64,000 bases of DNA from Anaeromyces robustus. Taxonomy: Eukaryota; Neocallimastigomycota; Neocallimastigomycetes; Neocallimastigales; Neocallimastigaceae. The DNA lies in NCBI GenBank assembly GCA_002104895.1, contig MCFG01000024.1:1-64000 (forward strand), read 5' to 3'. The notes under the pieces were generated by a model. It did not search any database. It saw only the letters and a list, made by a program, of their open reading frames with translations, and was not told where the DNA came from. Position 1 is the first letter of the stretch. The number at the start of each line of letters is the position of its first letter. A program made the translations under genes and the position numbers. Shown here in pieces: positions 1 to 10,636 of the stretch.

Positions 1-715
1 CAAAAGCATGAGATAATTCATGACCAATAATCATACCAATACCACCATAATTTAAATAATTTGGATTAAAAGAATTATAATATGGTGATTGTATAATTCC
101 AGCAGGAAATACATATTGATTTAATAATGGATTATAATAGGCATTTGCTTTAATTGGGGACATCATCCATTCATTATTCCATTCATTGGTTTCTAATTGT
201 TTCATAGCTTTAGAATTTTTGACGGTACCTATATTAATTATATTATTAAATAATTCCTTTGGATCCATTTCTAAACCTTTATTAAATTCATAAAGTTCCT
301 TTGGATTCATAATAAAATCTGGATAACCAATTTCTTTAATAAGAGAATATGCCTTTTTTTTAGCATTTTCTTTAGTGATTTCATCAAGCCAGGATAAATT
401 AGCTATTCTTGTATTCATACTTTCTGAAATATTTTTAACCATATCTTCAATATTTTTTTTATCATCAGCACTAAATGCTTTTTCAGTAAAAATTTTACCT
501 ATATTCATCATTAAAAGACTACTAATATAATCTAAACACATCATATTTCTTGGATATTGACTTTTATCATTATAATTTTTAAATATATCAGTGATATCAC
601 TACTAAGATAAAGGTAGTAATTTTTAATGATCATCCATTCAATATAACTAGCAAGAGTTTCACTTTCCGTTTCTTTAAGAAGAATATTTAATTTTTTATT
701 AATTAATTTATTTAT
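1..715 (-). CDS. M13 (neprilysin-like) zinc metallopeptidase, partial: 5' part missing, 3' part beyond window
   Basis: The minus-strand frame is open from about 715 down to position 1 and holds the core of an M13 endopeptidase, a family of mostly cell-surface or secreted enzymes that cut peptides. Visible hallmarks are the substrate-binding NAYYNP motif followed by YVFPAGI, then NYGGIGMIIGHELSHAF with the zinc-binding HExxH (HELSH) at the left edge. The third zinc ligand and the rest of the C-terminus would lie outside the window. About 300 residues that normally precede this part are absent: upstream the frame runs into TTTA repeats and a stop, with no start codon and no acceptor AG nearby. 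It may therefore be a 5'-truncated pseudogene, or the earlier exons may have been displaced by the repeat block. Family assignment is firm; functionality is doubtful. Confidence 0.85.
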   Translation of the reverse strand, partial: MNKLINKKLNILLKETESETLASYIEWMIIKNYYLYLSSDITDIFKNYNDKSQYPRNMMCLDYISSLLMMNIGKIFTEKAFSADDKKNIEDMVKNISESMNTRIANLSWLDEITKENAKKKAYSLIKEIGYPDFIMNPKELYEFNKGLEMDPKELFNNIINIGTVKNSKAMKQLETNEWNNEWMMSPIKANAYYNPLLNQYVFPAGIIQSPYYNSFNPNYLNYGGIGMIIGHELSHAF

Positions 716-2949
716 TTATTTTATCATATTTATTTATTTATTTTATCATATTTATTTATTTATTTTATAATATTTATTTATTTATTTATTAATTATTATT
801 ATATTAAAATAATTTAATTTAGGTTTATAAAATGCTATAAAATAAAATGTATAATCAATAATTATTGATGGTAAATATAAAATAAATAATTTAAATTAAT
901 TTAGTTAAATAATAATTATTATAAATTTCAAAAATAAAACAAATATATGGAAGTTCAAAGATAAATAAATATTTACTATTTAAATAATTACTATCTTTTC
1001 TAAATGATAAAATCTATAAAATAAGACATAAGACCTTTATATATATATATAATAATAAAATAAAAATAAAATTAAAACATTTTTATTATTATATTTTTTA
1101 TTTATAAATATAACTATTAAAAATAATTTACAATATTTAATATTTAAATGAAATAAAATGATTTCAAATTTTAAACTAAAATATAATTAATTAATTTTTA
1201 TTATTATATTATATAAATAAAATACTGACCCTCTAAAAAAAATAAATTAGAATTCATATTACTATTTAATTATAAAAATATATATATTTTTAATTATTAA
1301 AGAAATATATATCATATTTATTAGTAAACCAAAGTTATTTCTTCAAAATAATTAAAGTTTGAAGGAAGGAGAGTGTTAAATATTATTAATAATTAATAAT
1401 TAATTCTAGATATTTATAAATTTGTTTTTGTATCTGACAAATTACTGCAATTTCATTCAATATAATTAAATATTAATTATTTCTTTTCTTTAATTAAATG
1501 AAATGCATATGATTTCATTTATGATAATCTATTTATTATTTTTATATAAAATTAAAATATTTACTCTTAGACTATGAAAATTATATAAATCATATTTATT
1601 CCTTATTGTTGGCACTTCAACTTTGCAAAAGATGCTTTCCGATATAGGGGAACTTAAAGTATTAAATTAAATATCTTTTAATAACTTTTAATTTTTTTTT
1701 ATTTATTTATTATTTATTATTTTTATTATTTATTAGATTAAATCCAATTGTTTTTTTTTTTTTTTTTTTATTTATTATATTAAGAATTATGATTCATATT
1801 GATTACATTTTTAATTTATTTTTTAATAATATTTATTAATAATAATTAATAATAATAAAATATATTAAATTTTTTTAAAAAATAAAAAAAAAAAAAAAAA
1901 GAAGATTCAGTCACCTTCTATTTTTTTTTTTTATTATTTTTTTTTATTTTTTTTTAGTGTTTAATATAATAAATAAATAAATAATTCTGTTTTTTTAATT
2001 TTTTTTTTTTATTTTAATTTTTCCCCATTTTAAGTAATATTAAAATGTTTCCCATCTTTTCTTTATATCTTTTCCGATTATTTCTAAAATAAAAAAAAAA
2101 ATTTTTTTTTTTTATTTTTACTTTTTTTTGCTTTTTTTTTTTATATAAAAAAACTCTTTTAAAAAAATTTATTGGATAAATTAATTATTTTAATATTTCA
2201 TATGAGAAAAAAGAGCAAGAAAAAAATAAAAAAAACTTTTTTATTAATGGTTTAAAAATATTTAAATTTAAATTAAATTTAAATTAAATTTAACAAAATT
2301 AATTTAGAAGGTTTTTTCTTTTTTTCTTTTTTTCTTCTCTTTTTTTCTTCTTCCGTTTTTTCTTTTTCTAATTTTTCATTTTTATCATTTTTTTTTTCGT
2401 TTTTGTGTTTTTCTATTTTTTTTTGTTTCGTTTTTTTTTTTTGTGTGTGTTTTTTGTGTTTTTGTTTTACATTTTTACTTTTTCTCTTTTTATTATATTT
2501 TCTTTAATATTTTTATTTTATAGTAGAAATAATTTTTATATTCAATGAGTTAATTAATTATAAAATAATTTTCTAACAAGTTTTTATGGTTTGGTTTTTT
2601 TTTTAATAAACAAGCCTAAACAAAAAAAAAGTGATGATAAAAAATGATAAAAAAAAATTTTTTTAACCGTTTTGGATAAGAAAATATTATGATTGCTTTA
2701 AATAATTTATTATATTAATTTATTAATTTATTTATTTTAATATTATTTATTTATTTATTTAATTATTATTTAATTATTATTCATTCATTTATTCATTTAT
2801 TTATTTTATATATTAATATATTAAATATATTGTATGTAATGTAATGTAATGCTATATTTTATTGGCATTTTAATGTATTTAATAGAGCATTCCATTTTTC
2901 TAATATAATTATGTTAAAAGTATTTCTCATATTAAATCTAGAATGCATA
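716..2949. other. Non-coding AT-rich stretch
   Basis: No open frame with coding character is seen on either strand. The stretch holds homopolymer A and T runs and TTTA repeats next to the M13 fragment. One more complex patch at about 1590-1670 resembles one at 6936-6985 and, in part, one near 63660. The 2290-2470 segment is strongly T-rich with scattered C and G. Confidence 0.6.
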
Positions 2950-3606
<657 letters not shown>

Positions 3607-4436
3607 AATAATTAATTAAAAAAAAATAGAAAATCTATTTTTTATATACAAATAAAGTTTATATATCATTGTATATAATTTATAATTATTATTTATAATA
3701 TATAATATAAATATAATATATAATATATGAATTATTTTTATTAATTTTTATTAAATTTTTTAAAATTAAATTATTATTATACACATAGAAATGTTACACA
3801 TTTATTATGTAACTAAAAGTTGAAAAAAATTCTAGTATAAATAAATAATATTTTCCCATATTACCAATTTTTTTCTTTGTAAAAAATAAAAAAACAAAAT
3901 ATATAAAACTATAATAATAAAATTTATATATATAAAATTTCAATTATATTCATAATATTAATTCATTATTATCATATTTTATTAAAAAAGATTATTTTTT
4001 TAAAAAACTAAAAGACATTATAAAATAATTTTATTAATAAATACATGCAATTAATTTATTATTTTATAAAACTTATTAGAAACATAAAAAATAAACATAT
4101 AATTACAATTAGAAAAAAATAAATATTTAAAAAAATTTAAAGGTATATAGTTTAATAAATAAAATGTTTATAAATATTCAACAAATTTTAAATAATATTA
4201 ATAATATTAAATTATTTTTTAATATTTATTATTTAAAATTTGTTGTTGTGTTAATAAATATATTATTTATTATTTCTTTATATATTTTATAATATTTTTT
4301 TACTTTTATTTTAATGATTATTATAATATTTTTCATATTATTATTAATATTAATATTAATATTAATTTATTTTTATATTATTATTATTTAAACATCTTTT
4401 AATTTTCATTTTAAAAAAAGTTAAAAATTTTAGAAA
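3607..4436. other. Upstream region of the ABC transporter gene
   Basis: AT-only sequence without coding character. The last bases before the ATG at 4437 are A-rich (tagaaaATGG), which is a favourable start context in AT-rich fungi. No specific promoter element can be named. Confidence 0.5.
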
Positions 4437-6176
4437 ATGGTCTCTTACATTCAGTACACAGTAGCACAACTTAAGCACAGATTTATTGAATCTCCAATAA
4501 AATATTACATTTATTACCTTTCTCCTGTTGTAATATTTATTATTGGTTGGATTCTTGGAAAGATGACTTTGGAAAAGGAAACTGTTGATACAAAAGTTAC
4601 TTTCAATTTTATTCCTATGTCAATGATTGGTTATTCTCTCTATTTAGTCTTCGTTTATCGAATGGCCTATGAAATTATTAAAGAAAAAAAAGAGTATCGT
4701 AGACAATATATGCATACTTATGGTTTTAGTTCTTTTAAATTTCATTTATCATGGGTTATAATTTATGCTATTCTCATTTTACCATCTAGTTTGATTATTA
4801 CTGGATTAATTTTCATTTTAGGAGTATTCCCTAAAATTGATATTACTATTATTTTCTTATCTTTATATACTATTCAATATGGATCAGCATTAATGTATTC
4901 TTTATGGGTATCATCTTTCTTTAGACGTTCTCCTGTCATTGGTGGTATAGTTAGTATTTTAGTTTATGGTTCATCAGCTATATCTACTATTTGTAGTCAA
5001 TATTTCTTCAGTTATAAGAGAGGTAGAGATCATGTTAATGCATACAATACACCAAATTTAATGGTTTATGTTATTCATCAAATGAGAAATGCAGTCATTC
5101 GTGGTGAATCCATTAATTGGTTTAATATTATTCCTTCTGGAAATTATAATATTTTAATTTCTATTGCAATCGCTTGTGCCTCTTTAATAATATCCTTTAT
5201 AGTAACTTTAATAATTGATGTATTCTTTATTTCTAGTCATATGAGCAGAAAACCCTCTGATTCAAAGAAAAGTTCCTACTATGAAAGAATTATTGAATAT
5301 AAATTAGCTTCTAAATTAGGACAATTTAATAATAATAATAATCAAGAATCTAATGGAAGATTCTTTGATTGGAAAAAAATAAAGAATTCCATAAAATCAA
5401 ATAAAGAATCCAATCCATTTAATATGGATCAACCTCGATTAATAGAAAATAGTTCAGCTGCAGCTATCGTTGGTGAAAACTTATTTAAAGAATATTCCAA
5501 TGGTATTATGGGTATTAGTAATGTATCATTAAATATTTATCCTAATGAAATATTTATGATTACTGGTCCTAAAAATTCTGGTAAATCTACTTTAATGAAA
5601 ATGCTTTATGGACGTCATCGTTCTAGTTATGGTAAAGTTATCTATAATTATGGAAAGGATAAATTTGAAATGAATTACCGAAAATGGAGTACTATTTCTT
5701 GTCTTAATTCTTATGCTCCTAAAGAAGATTATATGTTTATTGAAGATCTTACTGTTTCAGATCATATTAATCTTTATGAAAGTATGTGCTCCTCCCAAGA
5801 AAATGGTTTCACTTTATTAAATGAACTTAACTTTTTAGGTAATACTTCTGATGTTATCAAGAATCTTGATACCGTAGAAAAAACTAAAGTTAAGATTGTT
5901 TTAGCTCTTATGAAATACAGAAAATATATCTTTTTAGAAGAACCTACAAAAGGTATGTCTGAAAAAGATAAAATTTGTTTCTGGAAGGTTATTCGTGAAC
6001 GTAAAAGTCAACATGTTATTGTTATAAGTACTGAATCAGTTGAAGAAGCTTCTCAACAAGCAGATCGTGTTCTTCTTTTAAATAATGGTATGATTCATTT
6101 TATTGGTGAAAGTGAAGATCTTAAACATCATTCCACTAATACTAATCAAAATGAACATCAATTAGAAATTAATTAA
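4437..6176 (+). CDS. Half-size ABCA-type ABC transporter with degenerate ATPase motifs
   Basis: Single-exon gene of 579 residues. Residues 20-285 hold about six hydrophobic segments arranged like an ABC-2/ABCA membrane domain (around 22-42, 60-80, 103-130, 132-160, 165-185, 235-262). A linker of about 70 residues follows, then one nucleotide-binding domain from about residue 352. The fold is recognisable but the catalytic motifs are altered. Walker A reads GPKNSGKST, the LSGGQ signature is replaced by LDTVEKTKV, Walker B ends LEEPT instead of LDEPT, the D-loop is GMSE instead of GMDP, and the H-loop histidine is a glutamate (VISTESVEEA). Active ABCA proteins usually have two such halves and export lipids. 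This half could dimerise with a partner or have lost ATP hydrolysis. The open frame is intact, so it is under some constraint or only recently degraded. Confidence 0.88.
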   Translation: MVSYIQYTVAQLKHRFIESPIKYYIYYLSPVVIFIIGWILGKMTLEKETVDTKVTFNFIPMSMIGYSLYLVFVYRMAYEIIKEKKEYRRQYMHTYGFSSFKFHLSWVIIYAILILPSSLIITGLIFILGVFPKIDITIIFLSLYTIQYGSALMYSLWVSSFFRRSPVIGGIVSILVYGSSAISTICSQYFFSYKRGRDHVNAYNTPNLMVYVIHQMRNAVIRGESINWFNIIPSGNYNILISIAIACASLIISFIVTLIIDVFFISSHMSRKPSDSKKSSYYERIIEYKLASKLGQFNNNNNQESNGRFFDWKKIKNSIKSNKESNPFNMDQPRLIENSSAAAIVGENLFKEYSNGIMGISNVSLNIYPNEIFMITGPKNSGKSTLMKMLYGRHRSSYGKVIYNYGKDKFEMNYRKWSTISCLNSYAPKEDYMFIEDLTVSDHINLYESMCSSQENGFTLLNELNFLGNTSDVIKNLDTVEKTKVKIVLALMKYRKYIFLEEPTKGMSEKDKICFWKVIRERKSQHVIVISTESVEEASQQADRVLLLNNGMIHFIGESEDLKHHSTNTNQNEHQLEIN

Positions 6177-7569
6177 ATTAAATTAATATATAAAATAAAA
6201 TAAAATAAAATAAAATGAAATAAAATAAAATAAAATAAAATGAAATAAAATAAAATATGCAAATATATAATAATAAAACAAATATATAATAATAAAAAAA
6301 AATAAATAAATAAATATAATAATAAAAAAATATCCAAAAAATAATAAAAAAAAATAAATAAATAAATATAATAAAAAAAAATATCCAAAAAATAATAAAA
6401 ATTAAAAATAATAAATAATAAATAATAAAATGTATTGGTATTAAGGCACAAAGATTTATATAAAAAAAAATTATTTGAGGGATTAATGCTTTTAATTTAT
6501 TTTTTATTTTTTAATATTTTCTATATATATATAATATAAAATATAAAATATAAAATATAAATTTTATTATTTTTTTTTTTTTTTTGTTAAAAAATGGTTG
6601 TATTTAGATGTTTATTAATATAAATGGTTTAAAATAACTTTTTTTTTTTCTTTTTATTTTGTTATTTAAAATTCTTAATCAATTTATTAAGTTATAAGAG
6701 TATATACCATAAATTAAGATATGAGATAAGAGTCGATCTTTTTTATAAGTAAAAAAAAAAAAATTCGTTTTGATTTTTAAGTAAAGCTAATATCATTTCT
6801 ATTAGTAACCACTTCATTAAAAAAATAGTGTAGACTTGGTTGGCGTTGGTCTTAAGAAACTAGCTAAACCTTTTTATTCTAAAAAAAAAAACACCTTCTT
6901 ATATAATCAAATCTAAATTTGGAAATGATAATTTATTTATTCCTTCTTGGTAGAAGTTCAACTTTGGAAGAGCTGTATTTCAATAAAAAAAAAAAAAAAT
7001 AAAACATTAAATATTAACTAACAAACATAAAAATGTATTATTAACAAAATAATGTTAAAAATATATATTTATATATATATATATTATTAATATTATTATT
7101 AATATATATACATTTTATAATATTTATTTTATTTTATTTTTTTTATTTATTTTATTTTATTTACTATTATTTTAAAGTATATTAAATTATTTATATAATT
7201 ATAATTATAATTTTTTATATATATTTTTTTTTAATTTGACTAATTATTATCATTCTTATTATAATAATAATTATTGATAAAACCTATACAATTATTTAAA
7301 TAATATTTAAAATTGATATATGTTATATTTATAATAACAATAGAAAAAAAAAAAAAAAAACTATTTTATTTATATAATTTTTTTTCCTTTTAACTTTTTG
7401 ATATATATATTTTGCTTATTATTATTTTTATTATTGACTTTTTTTTTTTTTTTTATGATTTGTATATTTTTATTAGAAATTGAAAAAATAAAAGTTATAT
7501 ATACATATTAATAATGAGAATATATGTATATATGTATATAATATATTTTTATTTATTTATTTTATTTAT
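6177..7569. other. Intergenic region with AAAAT repeats
   Basis: AAAAT and AAATA repeats lie directly behind the ABC stop (6181-6430). A patch of more complex sequence follows at 6700-6990, including a segment resembling 1590-1640. No gene is supported. Confidence 0.6.
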
Positions 7570-8196
7570 TTAATGGAAATGATTTCTTTTTTCTCTATTA
7601 GCAGAATTCATTTTTGCAAAAAATACGGCAAGTGCTATAATTAAAGCATTATCTACATTGGATGCCATTTCAATGGAATATCTTGTTTCGGTATCTGTTA
7701 AAAATGAATTAGCATCCATAATTTCTACAATTTTTGCTACCATAGGTGAACCTTCTTTTTCTTTACCTTGAAATATACCACATGATCCATAAAAACCATC
7801 ACAATTCATATCAAGTGTTTCAACTTTTTCTGTTGCTTGATTTTTAAATTCTACAGAAAATTTTATAGCCACAGTAGAATTTTTTGGGGTAATACTTGCT
7901 AAAATTTCTTTATCATCTTTTCCTTTATAAATTTTTGTTTTAGAAGAAAATAATTTTTCACGGAAATTTAAAATAGGTTCATTATTATTATTATAAACTA
8001 CTCTTAATGGATCATTTTTTTGACATCGGAAATATTCTACTCCATCTACACCTACAAACTTAAATTCACAATCTCCTGTTTCTGGATTATCAATAAGTAA
8101 TAAATTTATAATTTGTTTAAAAGTATATCCTTCTAATACACTAATATCAGTTTTTGGTGAATTAACTAATTCAGAATTATAAGTTTTTAATTTCAT
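7570..8196 (-). CDS. LOR (LURP-one-related, tubby-like fold) protein 1
   Basis: 208-residue intronless protein with the layout of the LURP-one-related family: an N-terminal strand region ending in GVEYFRCQ, a middle ILNFREKLFS segment, then MNCDGFYGSCGIFQGKEKEG and a C-terminal strand/helix (YSIEMASNVDNALIIALAVFFA). The family shares the twelve-stranded barrel with a central hydrophobic helix found in tubby and phospholipid scramblases. Plant members are linked to pathogen response, but the biochemical role is generally unknown. No signal peptide is present, so it is probably intracellular. The start is the first ATG after a T-rich (A-rich in the message) leader. It is the most distant member of the series at 25445-46285, separated from them by the acidic-protein family and the TmcB-like gene. 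Confidence 0.85.
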   Translation of the reverse strand: MKLKTYNSELVNSPKTDISVLEGYTFKQIINLLLIDNPETGDCEFKFVGVDGVEYFRCQKNDPLRVVYNNNNEPILNFREKLFSSKTKIYKGKDDKEILASITPKNSTVAIKFSVEFKNQATEKVETLDMNCDGFYGSCGIFQGKEKEGSPMVAKIVEIMDANSFLTDTETRYSIEMASNVDNALIIALAVFFAKMNSANREKRNHFH

Positions 8197-8978
8197 TTTT
8201 TTTTTTTTTCTTTTTCTTTTTTTTTTAAAAAAAAAATTAATGGAAATGTAATCTTGTTTATTTATATTATATAAATATAAAATGAATTTAAAAATATGTA
8301 TTATATATATGTATATATATGTATATAATTAAAATTAATAAATATTATTGTTAATTATCAATATAAGTATAAAATAATATAAAATATATATATATATATA
8401 TATACTTTTATTTTTATCCTTTATATATATATATATATTTTTTTGTAATATTTACCTTTTTATTAAAATATTAAAATATTAAAATAAAAATAAAAATAAA
8501 AAATAAAAAAAAACAATTTTTAATATTTTAACATATTATTTATTATACATTTTTATTGGAAAAGATTTAAGTTGCACAAAAAAGGAATTTTTTAATTAAA
8601 TATTATATAAAATAGATAAAAAAAATAAAAAATAAAAAAATAAAAAAAAATAAAAAATAAAAAATATATGAAAAGTTTTGTTTTTAAAATATCTTCAAAA
8701 GAGAAGCTTTACTATTTTAATACCATATTGAAATTTATAAAAAAAAGTAATAAATTAATATTTCATTTATTTTTTTTCTTCTCTTTTTTTATTTTATTTT
8801 ATTTTATTTTATTTTATATTTTAAATATTTAGTATATTACATTTTTCTTAAAAAATATATTAGTTAGTTAAATAATTAAATTAACTATCTAACTAAACAA
8901 ACAAACAAATAATAAATAAATAAATAAATAAATAAATAAATATAAATATATAAATAAATAACTAATTAACTAACAAAA

Positions 8979-9013
<35 letters not shown>

Positions 9014-9170
9014 ATAGTTATAATTATATCATAATTAAGTAATAATCATATTAATTAATTAATATGATTATTATTAATCTTTGTTGTAATAAAAAAGCAT
9101 TAATAATGATATCATTCAAATCTATATATATTTATTATTCAAAATTTATATTTCTATGATTTTTATCCAA
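8197..9170. other. Intergenic region with AAAT repeats
   Basis: Non-coding. AAAT microsatellites lie at about 8905-8942 and 8975-9016. The imperfect palindrome around 9020-9075 (atcataattaagtaataatcat / attaattaatatgattatta) is the only other structure seen. Confidence 0.55.
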
Positions 9171-9272
9171 GTTAAAATATGGTAAATATTAATTGACCAA
9201 AAAAAAGGAAGTAGTTCAAAAGTTAAAATATGGTAGATATTAATTTGACCAAAAAAAAGGGAAGTAGTTTAA
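9171..9272. repeat. Two-copy tandem repeat of about 51 bp
   Basis: The segment beginning AAGTTAAAATATGGTA and ending GGAAGTAGTT occurs twice head to tail, with a few single-base differences and one-base length changes (first at 9171-9221, second at about 9222-9272). It sits at the 3' edge of a decayed gene, which suggests a local duplication at its break point. Confidence 0.85.
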
Positions 9273-9289
9273 TAGCATTCTTTAATTTA

Positions 9290-9631
9290 AATATTGTTTT
9301 TTATTATTTCTTTAATTCCAAAATCTATCACCTATATGTTTTTTTTTTAAGAAGAGCAGTTTATATTGTTTTCTTATTTTTTGTTCTTTCATTTTTCATT
9401 CTTTTCATATTATTTTTTACATCTTCTACAATAGGAGTGATCATTAGGTCCATAATTTACATTATTACTAGGATTATGTTCATCAATAAATTTAAAGAAT
9501 TCGTCAAAAATATTTCTACGTTTAATTATGGTAAGATTTTCAGTATCAATAGGAATTCCAAAAGTATTTTGGATAAATAAACTTAAAACAATATTTGAAA
9601 TAATTACTAATAATAATTTATTATATTTCAT
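9290..9631 (-). pseudogene. Decayed copy of the secreted acidic-protein gene (N-terminal part only)
   Basis: The first 60 or so residues align with the neighbouring intact gene at 10637-12013: a hydrophobic signal peptide, the NTFGIPIDTEN cleavage region, and the RRNIFDEFFKFIDEHN stretch. After GPN a four-base insertion, relative to the intact gene, shifts the frame and a stop follows (ending SYCRRCKK). Beyond it, nucleotide similarity to the intact gene continues down to about 9300 (for example the block around ATCACCTATATG) but with many losses. The acidic repeat and the whole C-terminal domain are gone. Upstream sequence also matches that of the intact gene, so the copy arose by duplication including its promoter. 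Confidence 0.8.
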
Positions 9632-9925
9632 TTTTGAAATAATGTAATTGAATTTTTTTTTTTTTGTTTAAAGAATAGAAAATAAAAAGTATTTCTTAAT
9701 AGTAGAATTGATAAAAATATTTTTTTAATATAAAGTTTATTATTTATTATATTTTCAAAATGTTATTTATATTATTTATATAATTCTTTTTTTTTTCGAT
9801 AATTTCAACTCGTTTTATATATTTTTTCAATAATTAACAATTTATTATTTTAAAGATTCCGCAATTGTTTTAAAAAGTTCCTTTTATATAAATTTTTTTA
9901 ATTAATCAGATATTTTTTTTTTCAA

Positions 9926-10007
<82 letters not shown>

Positions 10008-10636
10008 CGGCAATTATTAATTATAAAAACATAATAAAAGACAGAATTAATTTATTTTTATATTTTATTTTATAGTTTATTTGCTTATTAAAAAAAAAAA
10101 AAAAATTGTTTAAAAAAATTTTTTTTTTTAATATTTAAATATTAATATAAATTGTTTATTTTAAAAATCTATATTCACAAAATATAAAATAAAATTTATT
10201 TATTTCTTTTATATATATATATATAATTTAAAATTTAAAATTTATAATTTATAATTTATAATTTTATAATTTATATCAGAAGAAAGGTCATCTATGAATT
10301 AAAAAATAAATTTTATATTTAATTTAATTGATGGTTATTTATTATTTTTAACTTTAATAAAATATTTAATAAAATTTTCATTGTTTTTTTATAAAATTTT
10401 ATTATTATTATTAAACTAAAAAAATAAACATTATTAAATATAATATCAATAAATATTATGTATATATATATATATATATATAATTAAGATAATTTTTTTT
10501 ATTAAATTAAAACATAGACTAACGGTAAATGGAATGGATTAATAATTTTATAATTTGGATTTATAAATATACCAAAGTTTATATAATTTTTAATATATTA
10601 ATATATATATATATATTTTATTTTATTTATTTAAAA
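9632..10636. other. Duplicated upstream region and poly-A tract
   Basis: Non-coding. Several patches match the region upstream of the intact gene: CGATAATTTC around 9797, AGATTCCGCAATTG around 9855, TCCTTTTATATAAATTTTT around 9880, and GACTAACGGT around 10518. They correspond to 12150, 12658, 12702 and 13197. A poly-A run of about 45 bases with a short AAT run lies at about 9930-10003. Confidence 0.7.

Noticed and set aside
9230-9580. Plus-strand 116-residue hydrophobic protein
   Set aside because: Antisense to a decayed gene copy; its hydrophobicity comes from T-rich sequence and it has no recognisable features.
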